From: Saposhnikovia divaricata
Taxonomy: Eukaryota; Streptophyta; Magnoliopsida; Apiales; Apiaceae
Direction: 5' to 3'
DNA length: 64,000 bases
Assembly: GCA_036435485.1 (NCBI GenBank)
Contig: CM071597.1
Location: 148,301,647 to 148,365,646 of the forward strand
Positions 35,806 to 48,715 of the stretch are shown here, one piece after another. The notes beneath the pieces were generated by a model. That model had not been told where the DNA came from. It saw only the letters and a list, made by a program, of their open reading frames with translations, and did not search any database. The position numbers and the translations under genes were made by a program. The stretch's first letter is position 1. Every line of letters starts with the position of its first letter.

Positions 35806-36990
35806 ATAGGAGGAGACACGTACAACCTACCAGATTATCATTCTAAATATCAAATATCAAATAAATAACGGTTTATTTATATTCAATAAGCATATTTATT
35901 ATTTATATTATATATTATAATTAAGTTGTAATGCACACAAGTGCTATGTAAATTAATACTAAATGGCAACATGTCATTAACATTTAAATGGGCACGAAGG
36001 TATACGATTTCTATAATTCACATATGTACTTAGCAAACAGGCGACCAGAGAAAGTATATATACTATCATATACACTATTCAGTTCTAGTAAACAACAGAG
36101 CAAGTGAAAAAGCAACGATTACAAACATATGATTATTTTCAAAAATGAAGAATAAATGATTGAACTTAAGCATATTATTTATATTCAATAAGCAGACTTA
36201 TTTTCACAATAAACATAAATGAAACAAATATTAAAACAACATATGCAGCCATAAAATTTAACACATCAATTTATACATATGTAGACTCCGACTCCTAACG
36301 AACATATGTAGACTCCGACTCCGAATGTTATACAAAGAACACATGCATGTGATTGTTAGATTTAACACAAAATAAAAAATAAATAAACATTCAAACATAT
36401 ATAAACACTTACGAATTTGAGCTTTAGAGCACTACCCAAACAAGTTCTTCCTCGATCCTCTCTAAAAAAATAGACATATTCAAAAAATTATTAACTAAAA
36501 ATATAAACAAATTAATAAAATTTTTGGGTCTATGATTCTTACCCAAACAAATTCTCCTTTTAAATGTTGTTCCTGAATTAATAAGAACAAAGAACAAACT
36601 AATTAGAAAATTAAATTTCCAAACCCAAAAATCCCCAATTTAGAACTGAAAATCAAAGTAATTTGAGTTTACATACATATGCAAGTTTACTCACCAATTC
36701 AAGCTTCAAAATGTTGCTCCTGCATTAATAAGAACAAAGAAAAAACTAATTAGAAATTAAGAACTCGAACACAAAAATTCCCAATTTAGAAAAGGTAAAA
36801 TCAAAGTAATAATTCGAGTTTACAGTTGAATGCAAGCTTACTTACTTACCGATTCAAGATTTTAAGCAGTAAACAAATGGATTTGTGAAGTGAATTGACC
36901 AATTAACTCAAACTGAGAGATTAGGCGCAGTTTGAGAAATTAGGGTTAAGAGAGTGAAAGAGAGAGAGAGAGAGAGAGGGAGAGAACGGG

Positions 36991-37038
<48 letters not shown>

Positions 37039-37190
37039 GGCTGTCGAGAGAGGTGAGGTGAGAGGGTGGCTGTCGAGAGAGAGCGCCGTCGAGTCGCCAG
37101 AGAGAGGAGAGAAAAGTGAGCGTGTTAACTTGTTTTAATTTGTTTTAATTTGTCGAGTAGTAGTGTTTTTGTCTGAGGAGAGTTTACACA
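35806..37190 (-). promoter_or_regulatory. Probable promoter/5'UTR region of the CACTA transposase gene
   Basis: No coding sequence. It holds a direct duplication of 147 bp (about 36563-36709 and 36710-36856) and a (GA)n tract at 36957-37036, which is (TC)n on the coding strand, common in plant 5' regions. Possible splice signals exist but no exon can be fixed. Confidence 0.45.
36957..37036 (+). repeat. (GA)n microsatellite
   Basis: Two GA runs split by GGGAGAGAACGGGGGG, followed by a 20-bp GGTGGCTGTCGAGAGAG-type block repeated twice (to 37082). Confidence 0.9.
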
Positions 37191-37285
37191 AAAAAGGGGG
37201 GAATTAAAAAACTGGTTAAGGGGGGAATAAAGGGGGGAACTAAAATATTTGCCAAGGGGGGAAATAAAATTTTGGCTGGGCGCGC
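37190..37285 (+). repeat. G-run cluster
   Basis: Four runs of six or seven G (about 37195, 37220, 37230, 37254), each followed by GAA(T/C)(T/A)(A/A)A-like sequence, set in A-rich DNA. Plus strand G-rich. It lies just inside the right subterminal region. Confidence 0.7.
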
Positions 37286-37310
37286 GGGCTGAATTTTTTT
37301 TAAGCTACTT

Positions 37311-37530
37311 TAGACATCGGTTGTTTCCCTGACCGATGTCATTGATATCAAAGACATCGGTTGTTTCCCTGACCGATGTCATTGATTTTTCAATGAAATG
37401 TCAATGACATCGGTTGGCTGGTATTGTGATTTCATAATATATTAAAGACATCAGTTTTTTCCGACCGATGTCATTGATAGTTTTTACATCGGGGACATCG
37501 TGAACCGATGTAAAAGGGGCGATGTCTATT
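37311..37530. repeat. Right subterminal palindromes of the CACTA element
   Basis: At least four copies of GACATCGGTTGTTTCCC...GACCGATGTCATTGAT type (around 37314, 37353, 37408 and 37446), then ACATCGTGAACCGATGT at 37494. Counterpart of 28584-28920. Confidence 0.8.
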
Positions 37531-38389
37531 CTACTTTTTGTAGTAGTGCCAATACTGCCAACAATGATAATGTTGCAGAAAATTAATGAATTTAAATGAT
37601 GAACTTTTGCTGGAGTATTCACCGCGCCCACTGTTCCAATTCTTACGATGATCAGTCGCAGATTTTATAGCTCAATTTAGATTACTACCGGTAGAAAGAA
37701 GAGCTGACGGATTTACTTGTCTACCACCCTGTTAGATCTCCCCGGCCAACGGTTGGGCCAATTGGGATGGACCGGCACTACTCGGCCTCTTACACGACTC
37801 CAAGTTCGAAAAGAAGTTCTTAACTCTGAACGTAAAGTTCGTCCCCCTTTTCTCCAAGTATGATACTTGTTGATAAGACTCCATAAAGTAGTCGTATCTA
37901 GTTGGAAAGGAAAATTCAACATCATATCTCTCAAGCTGCTGCTTGTTAGAGGAGACCATCTTGTTCCAATAATCTTACCCCTCGAATGATGAGAAGGTTA
38001 CTCAAAGATTCGATTGATAAACAACAACCAAGTTGCGAGTGAAACGAATAGTTTTACAAGTTTTATGACCGGGAAGTCACAAGATAAATAACATTGCTCA
38101 AGTAGGTTCCCCTATAATATGGAAGTTTGAGCGAGCATTTAAATCCTTTTTAAGATAGATTTAAATGAAAAATAAAAAGAGTTGGGAACCTTTCCTTGAT
38201 AAAATAGTCGTAAAAAGACTCCGAAATATTTTACATAATATTTTGAGGTGAAAGATAATCTCCAAATAATATAAATCATTTAAAAAGAATTTAAAAGAAT
38301 TAAATAAATATTCCAAGAATATTTATTAACTTAATAATAATTACGGAATATTATTAAATCGTAATATTGCTCGTAAGTAATCCTCGGAT

Positions 38390-38810
38390 GAATATATAAA
38401 ATTAGTTACTAAATAAATCCCTCCTTAAATGAATATTCAAAATAATATTCATTAATAATTAAACTCTACTAAGTAATTAAAATAATATTCAGTAAATAAG
38501 TCAAACCTTAAATGAATATTTGAAAATAATATTCATTTAATAGATAATCTTCTAAATGAATATCCAAATAATATTCATTTAGTAATCAGAACTTTAAAGG
38601 AATATTCGAAATAATATCCCTTAAGTAAATATAACTTCCAATGAATATTTTAAAATAATATTCATCAAGTACATAAAACCTTAAATGAATATTCGAAAGT
38701 AATATTAATTTAATAAATAAAATTCCCATGAATATCAAAGTAATTATTCATTAAATAATCAACTCTAAGTGAATATTCAAAAATAATATTCACTTAATAT
38801 AAATAATGTT
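38390..38810. repeat. Array of AT-rich hairpins in the left giant LTR, about 43-bp period
   Basis: Successive units contain AATGAATATTC then 3-6 bases then AATAATATTCATT, each an imperfect inverted repeat. Unit starts at about 38427, 38510, 38554, 38596, 38640, 38683, 38728 and 38767; most gaps are 40-45 bp, and the first gap is about two units. The same array occurs in the right LTR (48300-48715). Confidence 0.85.
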
Positions 38811-41303
38811 TAGTAATAACATTCCTCAAGATAAATAGTAATCTGCCGTTGGAATCCCTCCGGGTTTCCACGACTATCTATATCTCAAAATACCGACTCC
38901 CGGTCTATATTTAAGAATGAATATCATATGTCCTTCGCTAAGGGTCTTATCAAAACAATCCGGCTTATAAGTGGTTATTCGTATCTAGTCTATAAGCCAA
39001 TATCAATTCAGGGAACAGGTATCATAATATAACTTGACAATAGGCATGCATGCTATGACATATGTAAAATGGCAATCACATATATATATTATCACAACAA
39101 CAGGTTCAAAGTTTTGAACACTTGCCTGGTAATCGGGTGTGGGTAGAGATAGCGTGTCTTGGGTTTGTTCGATGATCTATAAACAATCAGAACAATCGAG
39201 ATTAACCACTTAACACCTTTTAAATGTCTAAGTATAAACTTCACTTAAGTCGAAACACGTTTTCGAATTATCTCGTTATACATTCGTTCGTTATTAAGAC
39301 ATGTCATCATACCCACACTTGATATATACTTAAGTCGTATAAGTTCTAAAGTCGATCGATTACGAACCGAGATTATACCTCGAGTTTTATCGTTCGTTTT
39401 CTAAGTGTTTTACCAAAGTTATAACCAAGTGGGTTTTTAGGGGTTCATTCGCGTTTAACTTCGATTCCAACATTTTTATACAATCGGAAAACGATCCGTT
39501 TGACATGTGGTTTTCTTTCATACCTTCCTTATGACCTCTAATATTTATTTACCAAAATTTTCCACTGAGTAACATGCTTTACGAGGGTTCAACTGAAGTT
39601 ACGAACTTTTACTTACGGTTTCGAACCAATTTTAGTAATTTGACCATAACTCCTAAACTGTAAGTCGGAATCTTTCGATTCTTTCGCCAAAACGATCTAT
39701 GACTCGAGATCTACGAGGAAATGTCATGTTCATAACCATTTAAGACAATTAACCCTACTGTGATGCACGAATTCTTTAAGGTTACCAAAAATCGGGCATT
39801 ACGACGGCTATAAATCGAATATTTCCAAATTCCAAACTTTCCACTAATCATAGTTTCCACTCCAAACAACATATACACATGATTTATAACCATGAACTGA
39901 GGCCAAGCAATGCCTTTCGATTCATCTAACTATTTTTAACATTTATCAAAACCCCATTCATAATCATGCTTGTAATAACATCATCACCAAAACTCATCTA
40001 AAACTCCATTAAAACTCAGAACAAAAACTTGGTTCTTGAAGTTTATACCTTCCTTGGAGTGTGTATGCACTAGTAAGCCTTGTATCGTCCTTGTATAGCC
40101 TCCATGAAGCTTGGATCATCAACCAAAATCAAGATCCAAGAATTTTGTTCTTGAGGTTACTATTCATCCTCCACTTTGATGATTTTATTGAAAATGGAAA
40201 AAGTGGTGTTTGAGGCTAATATTTCTAGGGTATCATTTTTATGAAATATAGGATCTAGGATAAATATTTGGAGATCAAACAATGGTGGGAGCTTGGACTT
40301 TGATTCTTCAATTAAGGAGGAAGTCGAATGGTCTTCTTTGGAGAGGATGAAGGAGTTTTTGCTTGGTTGCTTGGCTAGTCTTGCATTATTTTGTTGTCTT
40401 GAATGATATTTTGGCATAAAGATACTTTAATAAAGTGCCTAGGTCATCCATGATGCAATCAAGAGACATGTGTTGCATTTTTGTGGTAATGAGATGAGAT
40501 GGGACTAAGTACATGGTTGATTTTCTAATCTTGTTAGTTACTCTTGTAACTTGTTGGTTCCTTGATGTTTATCCATTAGTACATGCATGTATCTTGATCC
40601 ACTACTCGTTTCTTTGTCCGGTTATTGCTCAATTCATTGATCGTTCGGAGGAATAACTCATTCGTTTCTAGTTAGGGTTTTACCGGAAACCTTCTTAATA
40701 TTCGTACTATCATTCTCAATTCTCTTTAGTAATTCTTGAACCTATATTCCTTAAATCCCTTCAATAATTCCTTAAGTCTTTTAGTGTCCAAGGAAATCTC
40801 GGGAAAAATAAAAGTGCTATTTTTCAGAATCCGACAGCTTTTACATACACTCTTTTTCCCCCTGGATCACTAATACGAACTCAGGATTTGGTTCCGGGTA
40901 CTTCTATATAGCGTCATCTAATAATATTCCTAAATCCACCAAAATCACTATTCATCCATTTTTCTTTACTCGTCCTCTTAGGGTTGTACAATTGTCCCTG
41001 ATCTCTTTTGATTGTACCTTAACCTTTTTACGGACCCACTGGACCAATAACATATATCGATTTGGATGACATAAGAATAATCTTCTCCTTTAGAATTATC
41101 AAATATCAATTCCCTAGGAGATAGATAATTCTTAGCTAAAGTGTCAACCAATAGTATTCTTCATGGCATACAAACATTTGAATCCAAATTTATTTCTTTC
41201 ACTCATTATCTCAATCGTTACATCGTAGTCGTAATTACTATTCACCATTACCTCAGTACATAATAAAAAGTTTTAATTATATCCAAAATTTGGGGTTCTT
41301 ATA

Positions 41304-41322
41304 GTCTCCCCTCCTCAAAAGG
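41304..41322 (-). other. Polypurine tract of the giant-LTR element
   Basis: The minus strand reads TTTTGAGGAGGGGAGAC directly before the LTR start (TATAAGAACCCC; TGTAAGAACCCC in the right LTR). It primes plus-strand DNA synthesis and confirms minus orientation. Confidence 0.8.
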
Positions 41323-44300
41323 ATTCTGTCCCGGAATCAGGTAGGAAGCAAAGAGTCGTTTGTCTGTCGTTTCACCTTTCAGCTTCCCGGTCAATTTTTA
41401 GTCGTTCTACCCTTTCTCAGCACATCTACTGGCGCTACAATACTTACTTTATCCTTTTCCATCTACTTTGCTACTTTTCGTACAACACACTATCCGGGTT
41501 ATGCTCTTACTCAATCTTATCTTTATTGATACCTGCAGTAACATTGTTATCACTATCACACTGCGAATTCGGAGGTAACCTCGCTCACATTGTGCATTTC
41601 CTGATCGCTTTAATCTTCGCAATCTCGATCAATATAGAGAAGTGGAAAGATTTATTGAGAGATCACTATGATCAATTGAACATTTGTTATATTGCATCGT
41701 TAGTACAGAAGGGGGCCAGCCTTTAGTACTTGAAAAGCAATTAAACAAGTTATGGTATTCCACTTAGACTTCTATCACATAGACAGATAGTCACGTAGCA
41801 GTACCTCCCCTCCTTAAAGGGTTGTTCTTCTCAATTCATAAAGAAGATGAATAAGAGAGAAGAAAAGAAAAGAATTCTAAAGGATTATAGAAAGTTTTCA
41901 TGATTGTAAAATATCATACTCAAAATTTACCTCTGGACTATAGAGGTTCATCAAAGAAGAAAATAATCATAATTATATCCAAAACTATTTGATCGCAACC
42001 TCATGTGTCAACATATCTTGCTGCTTCTATTCTATGGACCTATACTCTGGTTCAACCTTAGCACACTTACTTTTGGAAAATCTTTGAACCTCTCAGGTTG
42101 TCATCCCGAGAATTCATCAGAAAACCCATTTATTAATCCATTCATAACATTCCTTGCTTCACATTCCATAGTTGCTTTCCCAGCCTTTTTTTTATCAATC
42201 ACATCCTTCTTATTATCTGATTCTTTCACTTCTATTATTTACCTCCACCATCATTTCTTTATTGAGGCATCTTTTGCACTTGGCACCTCCTTATTGGTAT
42301 CCCGTCACATTTACTCTATAATCATCACATTATTCCAATTTAAAACCTCCGAAATGAATCTGGCCGATTTCTTTAACTTAGATCCAATATAATCTTCTTC
42401 TGCCAAACTTGTTTCTCATCACTTGTTCTTTTCTACCCGTGATTTTCCACAGGTTGTTCTTCGTAAGTCAGACCAGGTCGTATACCTACCTGCTCGTACT
42501 CTTATCATCTATCGAGCATCTATATTTTACTGGCATAGCCTTGCCACATGAAACACGTTACGATCAAGCTATAAGTTTTGGGGGTAACACTGGCTCGAAT
42601 GCCACCTTCCGAACACTTTTAAACTCTTAGGTGGCCTAATAAGTCTAGGGCTCAACTGCCCTTTTCTCTAAGTCTCATTAATTCTTTCTACGGGAATACG
42701 TTTAGCATCATGAATTATCAACCTCATATTCTCTATCTCGTTGGTGCAGAAGTATACTAACACAAACTTGTTTGTCCTTCATCAACATGCCATTTAGCTT
42801 ATCAATAGTGGCACTTTCTTTATTTTTACGTTGTCATCTACTTTCTTAGAAGAATCACCGTCGCTTGTTGTTTACGTAGTGCGTTAATAGCTAACCATAC
42901 GGGTTTCAAATCCTTTAGGGAGACAGAGTAATCACTATTCCCTATCCATAAGGAACACTTTCTGAACTTGATGTAGACATTACATGAAGTAGATAAAATT
43001 GCAGAAGAGCTTCAAGCATCGCGGCTATGTCCGGTTGATGAAACTATCTCTCATGCATCTTCCATAGAAGACTGGAAACTTAACGGTTTACTTCGTCAAT
43101 TTTGTATCATGGTCCTGGTTTGCCTCAAAACGGGACCTTCTAAGGTATGTACTATGCTTAAGACTCCATCAGGAATCGAATCTTTACTTAAACTATTATT
43201 ACCGTCGATTCTTGCACAATCATCAGAAGGAATGTAAATTCCTCCACTCCGATATGACTTTCAAGGCCCTTCCAATTATCATTATGTTCCTTCGCTAAGC
43301 ACATTTGTAATTATCCCTTTATACTTAGACTGTCGGCCACCTCATTGGCCTTTCCTGATAATAATAATTTCTTGTAATCATTGTTCTCTGGATACATTCC
43401 AACTCAAATTTTTCTACCTCATTCTCATCACTGTTGGGTTAAAGCATTCTCCCTTAAGCTCTGCTGAAGGAGAAAATATAACTATCAGTCTTTTTCCATA
43501 AATCATTGCTTCCACCTTCCCGTGGGAACTTTATCAAAGTTACCCTCAATCATACCTAGGATATTGGTTCTCTTAGTTTTTTCATGTTCTAGGATAATCT
43601 CAACCTTCTGTGGTTCTATCCATACCTCGTCGTGGTTTCATACATGCCTCATCTGGCATTATTGTTATTGTGTCTTACATTCTCTTCCAAACTTCTAGTT
43701 GGAAACTCAGAATATTAACTTTTCCTTGTAAGGTTTCTTAGGTCGTCCTCATCATTCCTCCTGTATTTTCTAGGTACAGGGTATAGCAAGACGTCATTGA
43801 TCAATACTCTAATAATTCTATCTATGTTCTTTCCAGAACTCTTTTTAATAATCCTTACGGTCATTGTTGCCTTAGCAAATCCAACTCATATCATCTGAAT
43901 TCACAATGTCTTTATTAGGGTTAATGCCATCCCTTGTGCATTCCCCAGGGTTTGTCTTAATTTGTGGATGTCCTATCCTTAATTCAACTGCCAAGGAATT
44001 CCTGAATCCTATAATTGGCAATGAAATCATGTATCCCTTAATAAGGGTCACTTTTCAATCATTCTCATTTGATAATCGATCGGTGGCTTAATGCTAACCT
44101 CTTCTTTCAGATAGTTGTCAGCCTATTTGACCTTCCAAAAGACAACTTATGTCTATCTGCTTTCTTAGAGAACTTAGCAATGGTAGCAAGGATGTTCTGG
44201 AAGATATTGGTCGAGTTCAACGTGAATCTCTTAGTTCTTATCGGTCTTCTCAAAGGTACTTACCTTAGACAAAATTTCTATAGCATACTGATCAATCTCT

Positions 44301-45518
44301 GACCATTTCTATACTCTCTTCATAAACCTTCATTGTTTGCTTTCCTTAGTCATAATATATTCATGGTATTCGTAATACCCTAACATCATACATCTCAAGT
44401 CACTATACTTCTCTTTTTTTTTTCTCGAAATCTTGGACAATCGTATATACATGAATCACTTTAGAACAGGTGACCCCAAAAATCTAGTAAATTCCCAATC
44501 AAAACATGGGTTGCAAAGGGTTTAGTAGAAGATTCCTACGATCTCATTAATGTTTCCTTTATATTAGAAGCCCTTGCAGTCGATGCTTACTTAGAAGCAA
44601 CCCTGCTTTGTCCTTTCATTGCTGGTCTAGTCACTTGATAATCCTTTGTGTCTTGGCCTCAACTGGCCACACTAAAATTATATATGATTTTAGGGGTTGG
44701 CTAATAGCACTACTTTTCTAGCAATTTCCGACATAGTGCCTTTTTTTTTGATACCTTTCTACCTTTCCAAAACTTTACTTCATATAAGTCTTAATCGACT
44801 ACTCGGCACTATCTCCGGCCACCTTTCCTCTACTTTTATCTTTTCAACTATTCTTATCAATCCCACGTGCCACACAAGCTTATCATTCCTGGCATAACAG
44901 CCTTTTCACTTAAGTCAATCCCGAAATTTCTCATCCCGGCTGGTTTCTTACTTACATTTCCTGTTTCCGTCCAGTCTCACTTCATCATTTTATCTCTACC
45001 ATCGATGGTAATACTCAGGGTTCGTCTACTAACCCATATGACGGCAACCTTACCCAATTCACGGGGTTCGCCCCAGTTTCTATTCTCGTCCATGATGTTC
45101 TCTGATAATCAGAAAGACAAGGTTTGCCAAAATTCGTTGAAGTTCTTTCCAGAATTAGGGAAATTTTGGTCAATCTATCCACCTATTGGTAACATTAAGG
45201 AGACCAGTTTCGAAACCTAAAGAATAACTCTATGAACCTCCAAGCAGGTAGAACCATAAGCAGTCATAGTTAACGAAATAATCGTCATCAGATTGGAAGT
45301 TTACCCTCTGGAGAGGAACTAATTATATACATCCCTTAAAAGGGAATCAACAGTTTCAAACTGAAACCTGTCACAACGTCCCGATACCTATACGTCCTGA
45401 TATTCAATATTACCAAATGTCAGTCTACCTAACCACTAGTCTCAGAAGGAACATTACCGTCGAAGTTGGTGGTTCCACAAAATTGGCACTACTAAGTTCA
45501 TCCGAACCTTGTGAACCG

Positions 45519-45602
45519 TGCTGTCCGAATGCATCCGCAAGTACTTTATCGTGCTGGGTAAGCACACATCCTAATCCTTTATGCGAAGCATCATTGGAAG
45601 CA
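45519..45602 (-). pseudogene. RNase H remnant of gypsy pol
   Basis: One minus-strand frame of 28 codons reads through NDASHKGLGCVLTQHDKV, close to the well-known start of gypsy RNase H (D-A-S-x-x-G-L-G-C-V-L-x-Q). Flanks are out of frame. Confidence 0.85.
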
Positions 45603-46797
45603 CAAAGTCTCTTTTTCCATTAAGCAATGATAACTCTTGGTCATTACTACTTTCATCTTTTAGCTCCAGGAAGATTTTCTCACATTTTTCTCTTTAACTG
45701 TTGATCGTATTACTTGATCCATTATAATTCCGCGTCGGAGTAAACTTGAGGGGACTACTATAATCCATTCAAAGAAAAGAAGGAATTTAATATTCCTCTG
45801 AATCATATGTATCTAACGTTTCTGGTTCATCATTTCACTGTGTTGAAATAACCCTATACTTAGTCTCTGACAGTAGTCTCATTACGAGTTCATCTTGACT
45901 CACTGGTATTATCTTCCGGTAGGTTCTGAGATCATTGTCTTGCCTACTACTTCCTTATATAACTTTATTCAATCATGCTGTCACTTCCCAATGTCTTTAT
46001 TTTCTAACTGATTCATTCATAAAATGAACAGCTCCTTGAATAAAACCACCTCATTAACCTCAATTTGGTTCCATAAGTTACAACCTATGACATCTGCCTT
46101 CTCATGGTGAATTATTGCTGACAATATTCATACTAATTCATTTATCAAATTATGTGGCACTTACTGCCTCCTTCTCAACTATCCCTAGGGACTCTACTTC
46201 TCGTCCGATATCGTTGTCTTTGATAATCATACTTCCCTCTAGCTCTTTCTTCGTTAATATGAAAGTTTCTAAGGATTCTCATCTATTTCCGTGTAAGATC
46301 TCAAGTAATTCTTCCAATCCGTCTTACTTGCTGGTATTACATCAAGTAGTCCAGCTACGAATCCAATATGAATCTTCAGTTCTCTTGCTAATAGCTCAGT
46401 TCCTTATGCTCACTTTTCTGAGCACCATACCTTAATCATCACAGTCTTTCTCGCTGCGACCCTCATTTCTCAAGGGTAAGCTCCTTATCCTAATAGGATT
46501 GTCCTTAACTGCTGGAACCTCTTCCGGGTCTCCAGTAGGGTACTCTATCGAATTTACCCGCTGATCTTTAGCATATAAAGCATCATCGCGCTGCTACTCG
46601 TATGCCTCAAGGTCTGTCGCCTTATTCGTCGATACGATATCGAGCTAAGTTACTATCATGATAATTAAGAGTTCCCATAAGGGTTTTATATGTCATCACT
46701 ACATTAAGTAGTCCGACTATGAACTTGGCAAGAGTTCTTATTATCTTAGTGAATTTATTGTTTTAACGTCGCCTCATCTCTGGGGTTTATAACGTAC

Positions 46798-46809
46798 GCT
46801 CTGATACCA
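46798..46809 (-). other. Primer-binding site of the giant-LTR element, initiator-Met type
   Basis: The minus strand reads TGGTATCAGAGC, four bases from the LTR end (GTGTTACA). Perfect match to the usual plant iMet PBS. Confidence 0.9.
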
Positions 46810-48299
46810 TTTCTGTAACACCCCCAGATCCGGGGTCCGGGATCTGGTCATTATGGTCTCCATTTCTATCCACAATACTTGAAATTACTTCAACATAGAA
46901 TAAATTACATCTTTATGACCCAACACAACAATATAAAACACACCCGTTATAGTCTCAGAGATGAAATCAGAGTAACAATCAAATTTTATTAATCTTATTT
47001 GGAGTTCTTACAACCCAAAAGAATAACCATATAAATACATACTCTTTGCCATCCATTTTCATAAGTCATACTAGCCCATATACTTGGTGCTGCAAGAATG
47101 AATCTATCCTACCAATAGCTTTCTCTTCGGATTTGGTAGTCTCATCGTCCTCGCCAGCGTCGAGTGCGCCTTGTGCGAGTCATCTGGTCTAGCTGTTGTT
47201 GTGATATAATAATAAAGCAAGGGTGAGCAATAGCCCACCAACAATAACGTAAAACTAAACGATAATATCATATGATATAACCATATGCCATGCATTTATG
47301 AAAATGACGCCAGTATAACATGAACGATGAAGTTACAAGGTAACTCAAAATGCATATATAGGTGGGAATATCTGCTATGTCAAAGATAAGCCAGATATTA
47401 TCATTTATCATAAAAGAGGAACTTGCAGGAAAATGTTGCAATTCTGATTATGAATACTTTCCAATACTGCCAACAATGATAATGTTGCAGAAAATAAATG
47501 AATTTAAATGATGAACTTTTGCTGGAGTATTCACCGCGCCCACTGTTCCAATCCTTACGATGATCTGTCACAGATTTTACAGCTCAATTTAGATTTACTA
47601 CCGGTAGAATGAAGAGCTGACGGATTTACTTGTCTACCGCCGTGTTAGATCTCCCCGGCCAACGGTTGGGCCAATTGGGATGAACCGGCGCTACTCGGCC
47701 TCTTACACGACTCCAAGTTCGAAAAGAAGTTCTTGACTCTGAACGTAAAGTTCGTCCCCCTTTCCTCAAGTATGATACTTGTTGATAAGACTCCACAAAG
47801 TAGTCGTATCTAGTTGGAAAGGAAAATTCAACATCATATCTCTCAAGCTGCTGCTTGTTAGAGGATACCATCTTGTTCCAATAATCTTACCCCTCGAATG
47901 ATGAGAATGTTACTCAAAGATTTAATTGATAAACAACAACCAAGTTGCGAGTGAAACGAATAGTTTTACAAGTTTTATGACCGGGAAGTCACAAGATAAA
48001 TAACATTGCACAAGTCGGTTCCCCTATAATATGGAAGTTTGAGCGAGCATTTATATCTTTTTTAAGATAGATTTAAATGAAAAATAAAATGACTTGGGAA
48101 CCTTTCCTTGATAAAATAGTCGTAAAAAGACTCCGAAATATTTTACATAATATTTGGAGGTGAAAGATAATCTCCAAATAATATAAATCATTTAAAAAGA
48201 ATTTAAAAGAATTAAATAAATATTCCAAGAATATTTATTAACTCAATAATAATTACGGAATATTATTAAATCGTAATATTGCTCGTAAGTAATCCTCGA

Positions 48300-48715
48300 A
48301 TGAATATATAGAATTATTTACTAAATAAATCCCTCCTTAAATGAATATTCAAAATAATATTCATTAATAATTAAACTCCACTAAGTATTTAAAATAATAT
48401 TCAGTAAATAAGTCAAACCTTAAATGAATATTTGAAAATAATATTCATTTAATAGATAATCTTCTAAATGAATATCCAAATAATATTCATTTAGTAATCA
48501 GAACTTTAAAGGAATATTCGAAATAATATCCCTTAAGTAAATATAACTTCCAATGAATATTTAAAAATAATATTCATCAAGTACATAAAACCTTAAATGA
48601 ATATTCGAAAATAATATTCATTTAATAAATAAAATTCCGATGAATATCAAAGTAATTATTCATTAAATAATCAACTCTAAGTGAATATTCAAAAATAATA
48701 TTCACTTAATATTTC
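48300..48715. repeat. Array of AT-rich hairpins in the right giant LTR
   Basis: Same units as at 38390-38810, for example AAATGAATATTCG...AATAATATTCATTT. Individual arms are sometimes better preserved here than in the left LTR (compare 48598-48624 with 38683-38710). Confidence 0.85.

Larger units (their letters stand above)
28567..37548 (-). mobile_element. CACTA (En/Spm-type) DNA transposon, 8982 bp
   Basis: Ends CACTACTACAAACAGG at the left and the inverse of CACTACTACAAAAAGTAG at the right. The 3-bp target duplication CCA lies at 28564-28566 and 37549-37551, and the right giant LTR shows the unoccupied CCA near 47462. Subterminal regions hold repeated inverted ACATCGG/CCGATGT motifs. Both genes are on the minus strand, with the tnp2-like gene first (35805 leftward) and the Ulp1-type gene second (33006 leftward). 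Because the tnp2 gene is internally deleted, the element would need an outside transposase. Confidence 0.95.
27904..41303 (-). repeat. Left giant LTR (contains the CACTA element)
   Basis: Parts 27904-28566 and 37552-41303 align with 46814-49710 and 60979-62783. The end reads TTCTTATA, against TTCTTACA in the right LTR. A 60-bp block at 48713-48785 of the right LTR is missing here near 38806. Short ORFs on either strand are not conserved as coding. Contains a hairpin array at 38390-38810. Confidence 0.9.
41304..46813 (-). pseudogene. Decayed internal region of the giant-LTR gypsy element
   Basis: No minus-strand frame of useful length survives; the ORFs visible on the plus strand are incidental. 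A recognisable remnant lies at 45519-45602. Just upstream of it (minus direction, about 45720-45620), the pieces E-K-C-E-K-I-F-L-E-L-K and L-S-L-L-N-G-K are the RT-to-RNase H connection of gypsy pol. Only about 1.2 kb separates this from the PBS, too little for gag, protease and RT, so a deletion is likely. I could not identify integrase or a chromodomain leftward, though there is room for both. Confidence 0.7.

Noticed and set aside
37713..37959. Minus ORFs of 73-75 codons, repeated at 47626-47871
   Set aside because: Two copies exist only because LTRs are duplicated; frames differ between copies and no domain is visible.
38390..38810. CRISPR-like regular spacing
   Set aside because: Units are AT-rich imperfect hairpins without unique spacers, in a plant LTR, with no cas genes.
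40160..40417. 85-codon minus ORF also present at 61642-61899
   Set aside because: Kept in both LTR copies with few differences, but so is the surrounding non-coding LTR; no start context or domain supports it.
41526..46435. Series of plus-strand ORFs of 60-129 codons in the giant-element internal region
   Set aside because: The PBS, PPT and RNase H remnant show coding is on the minus strand; these frames are shadows without domains.
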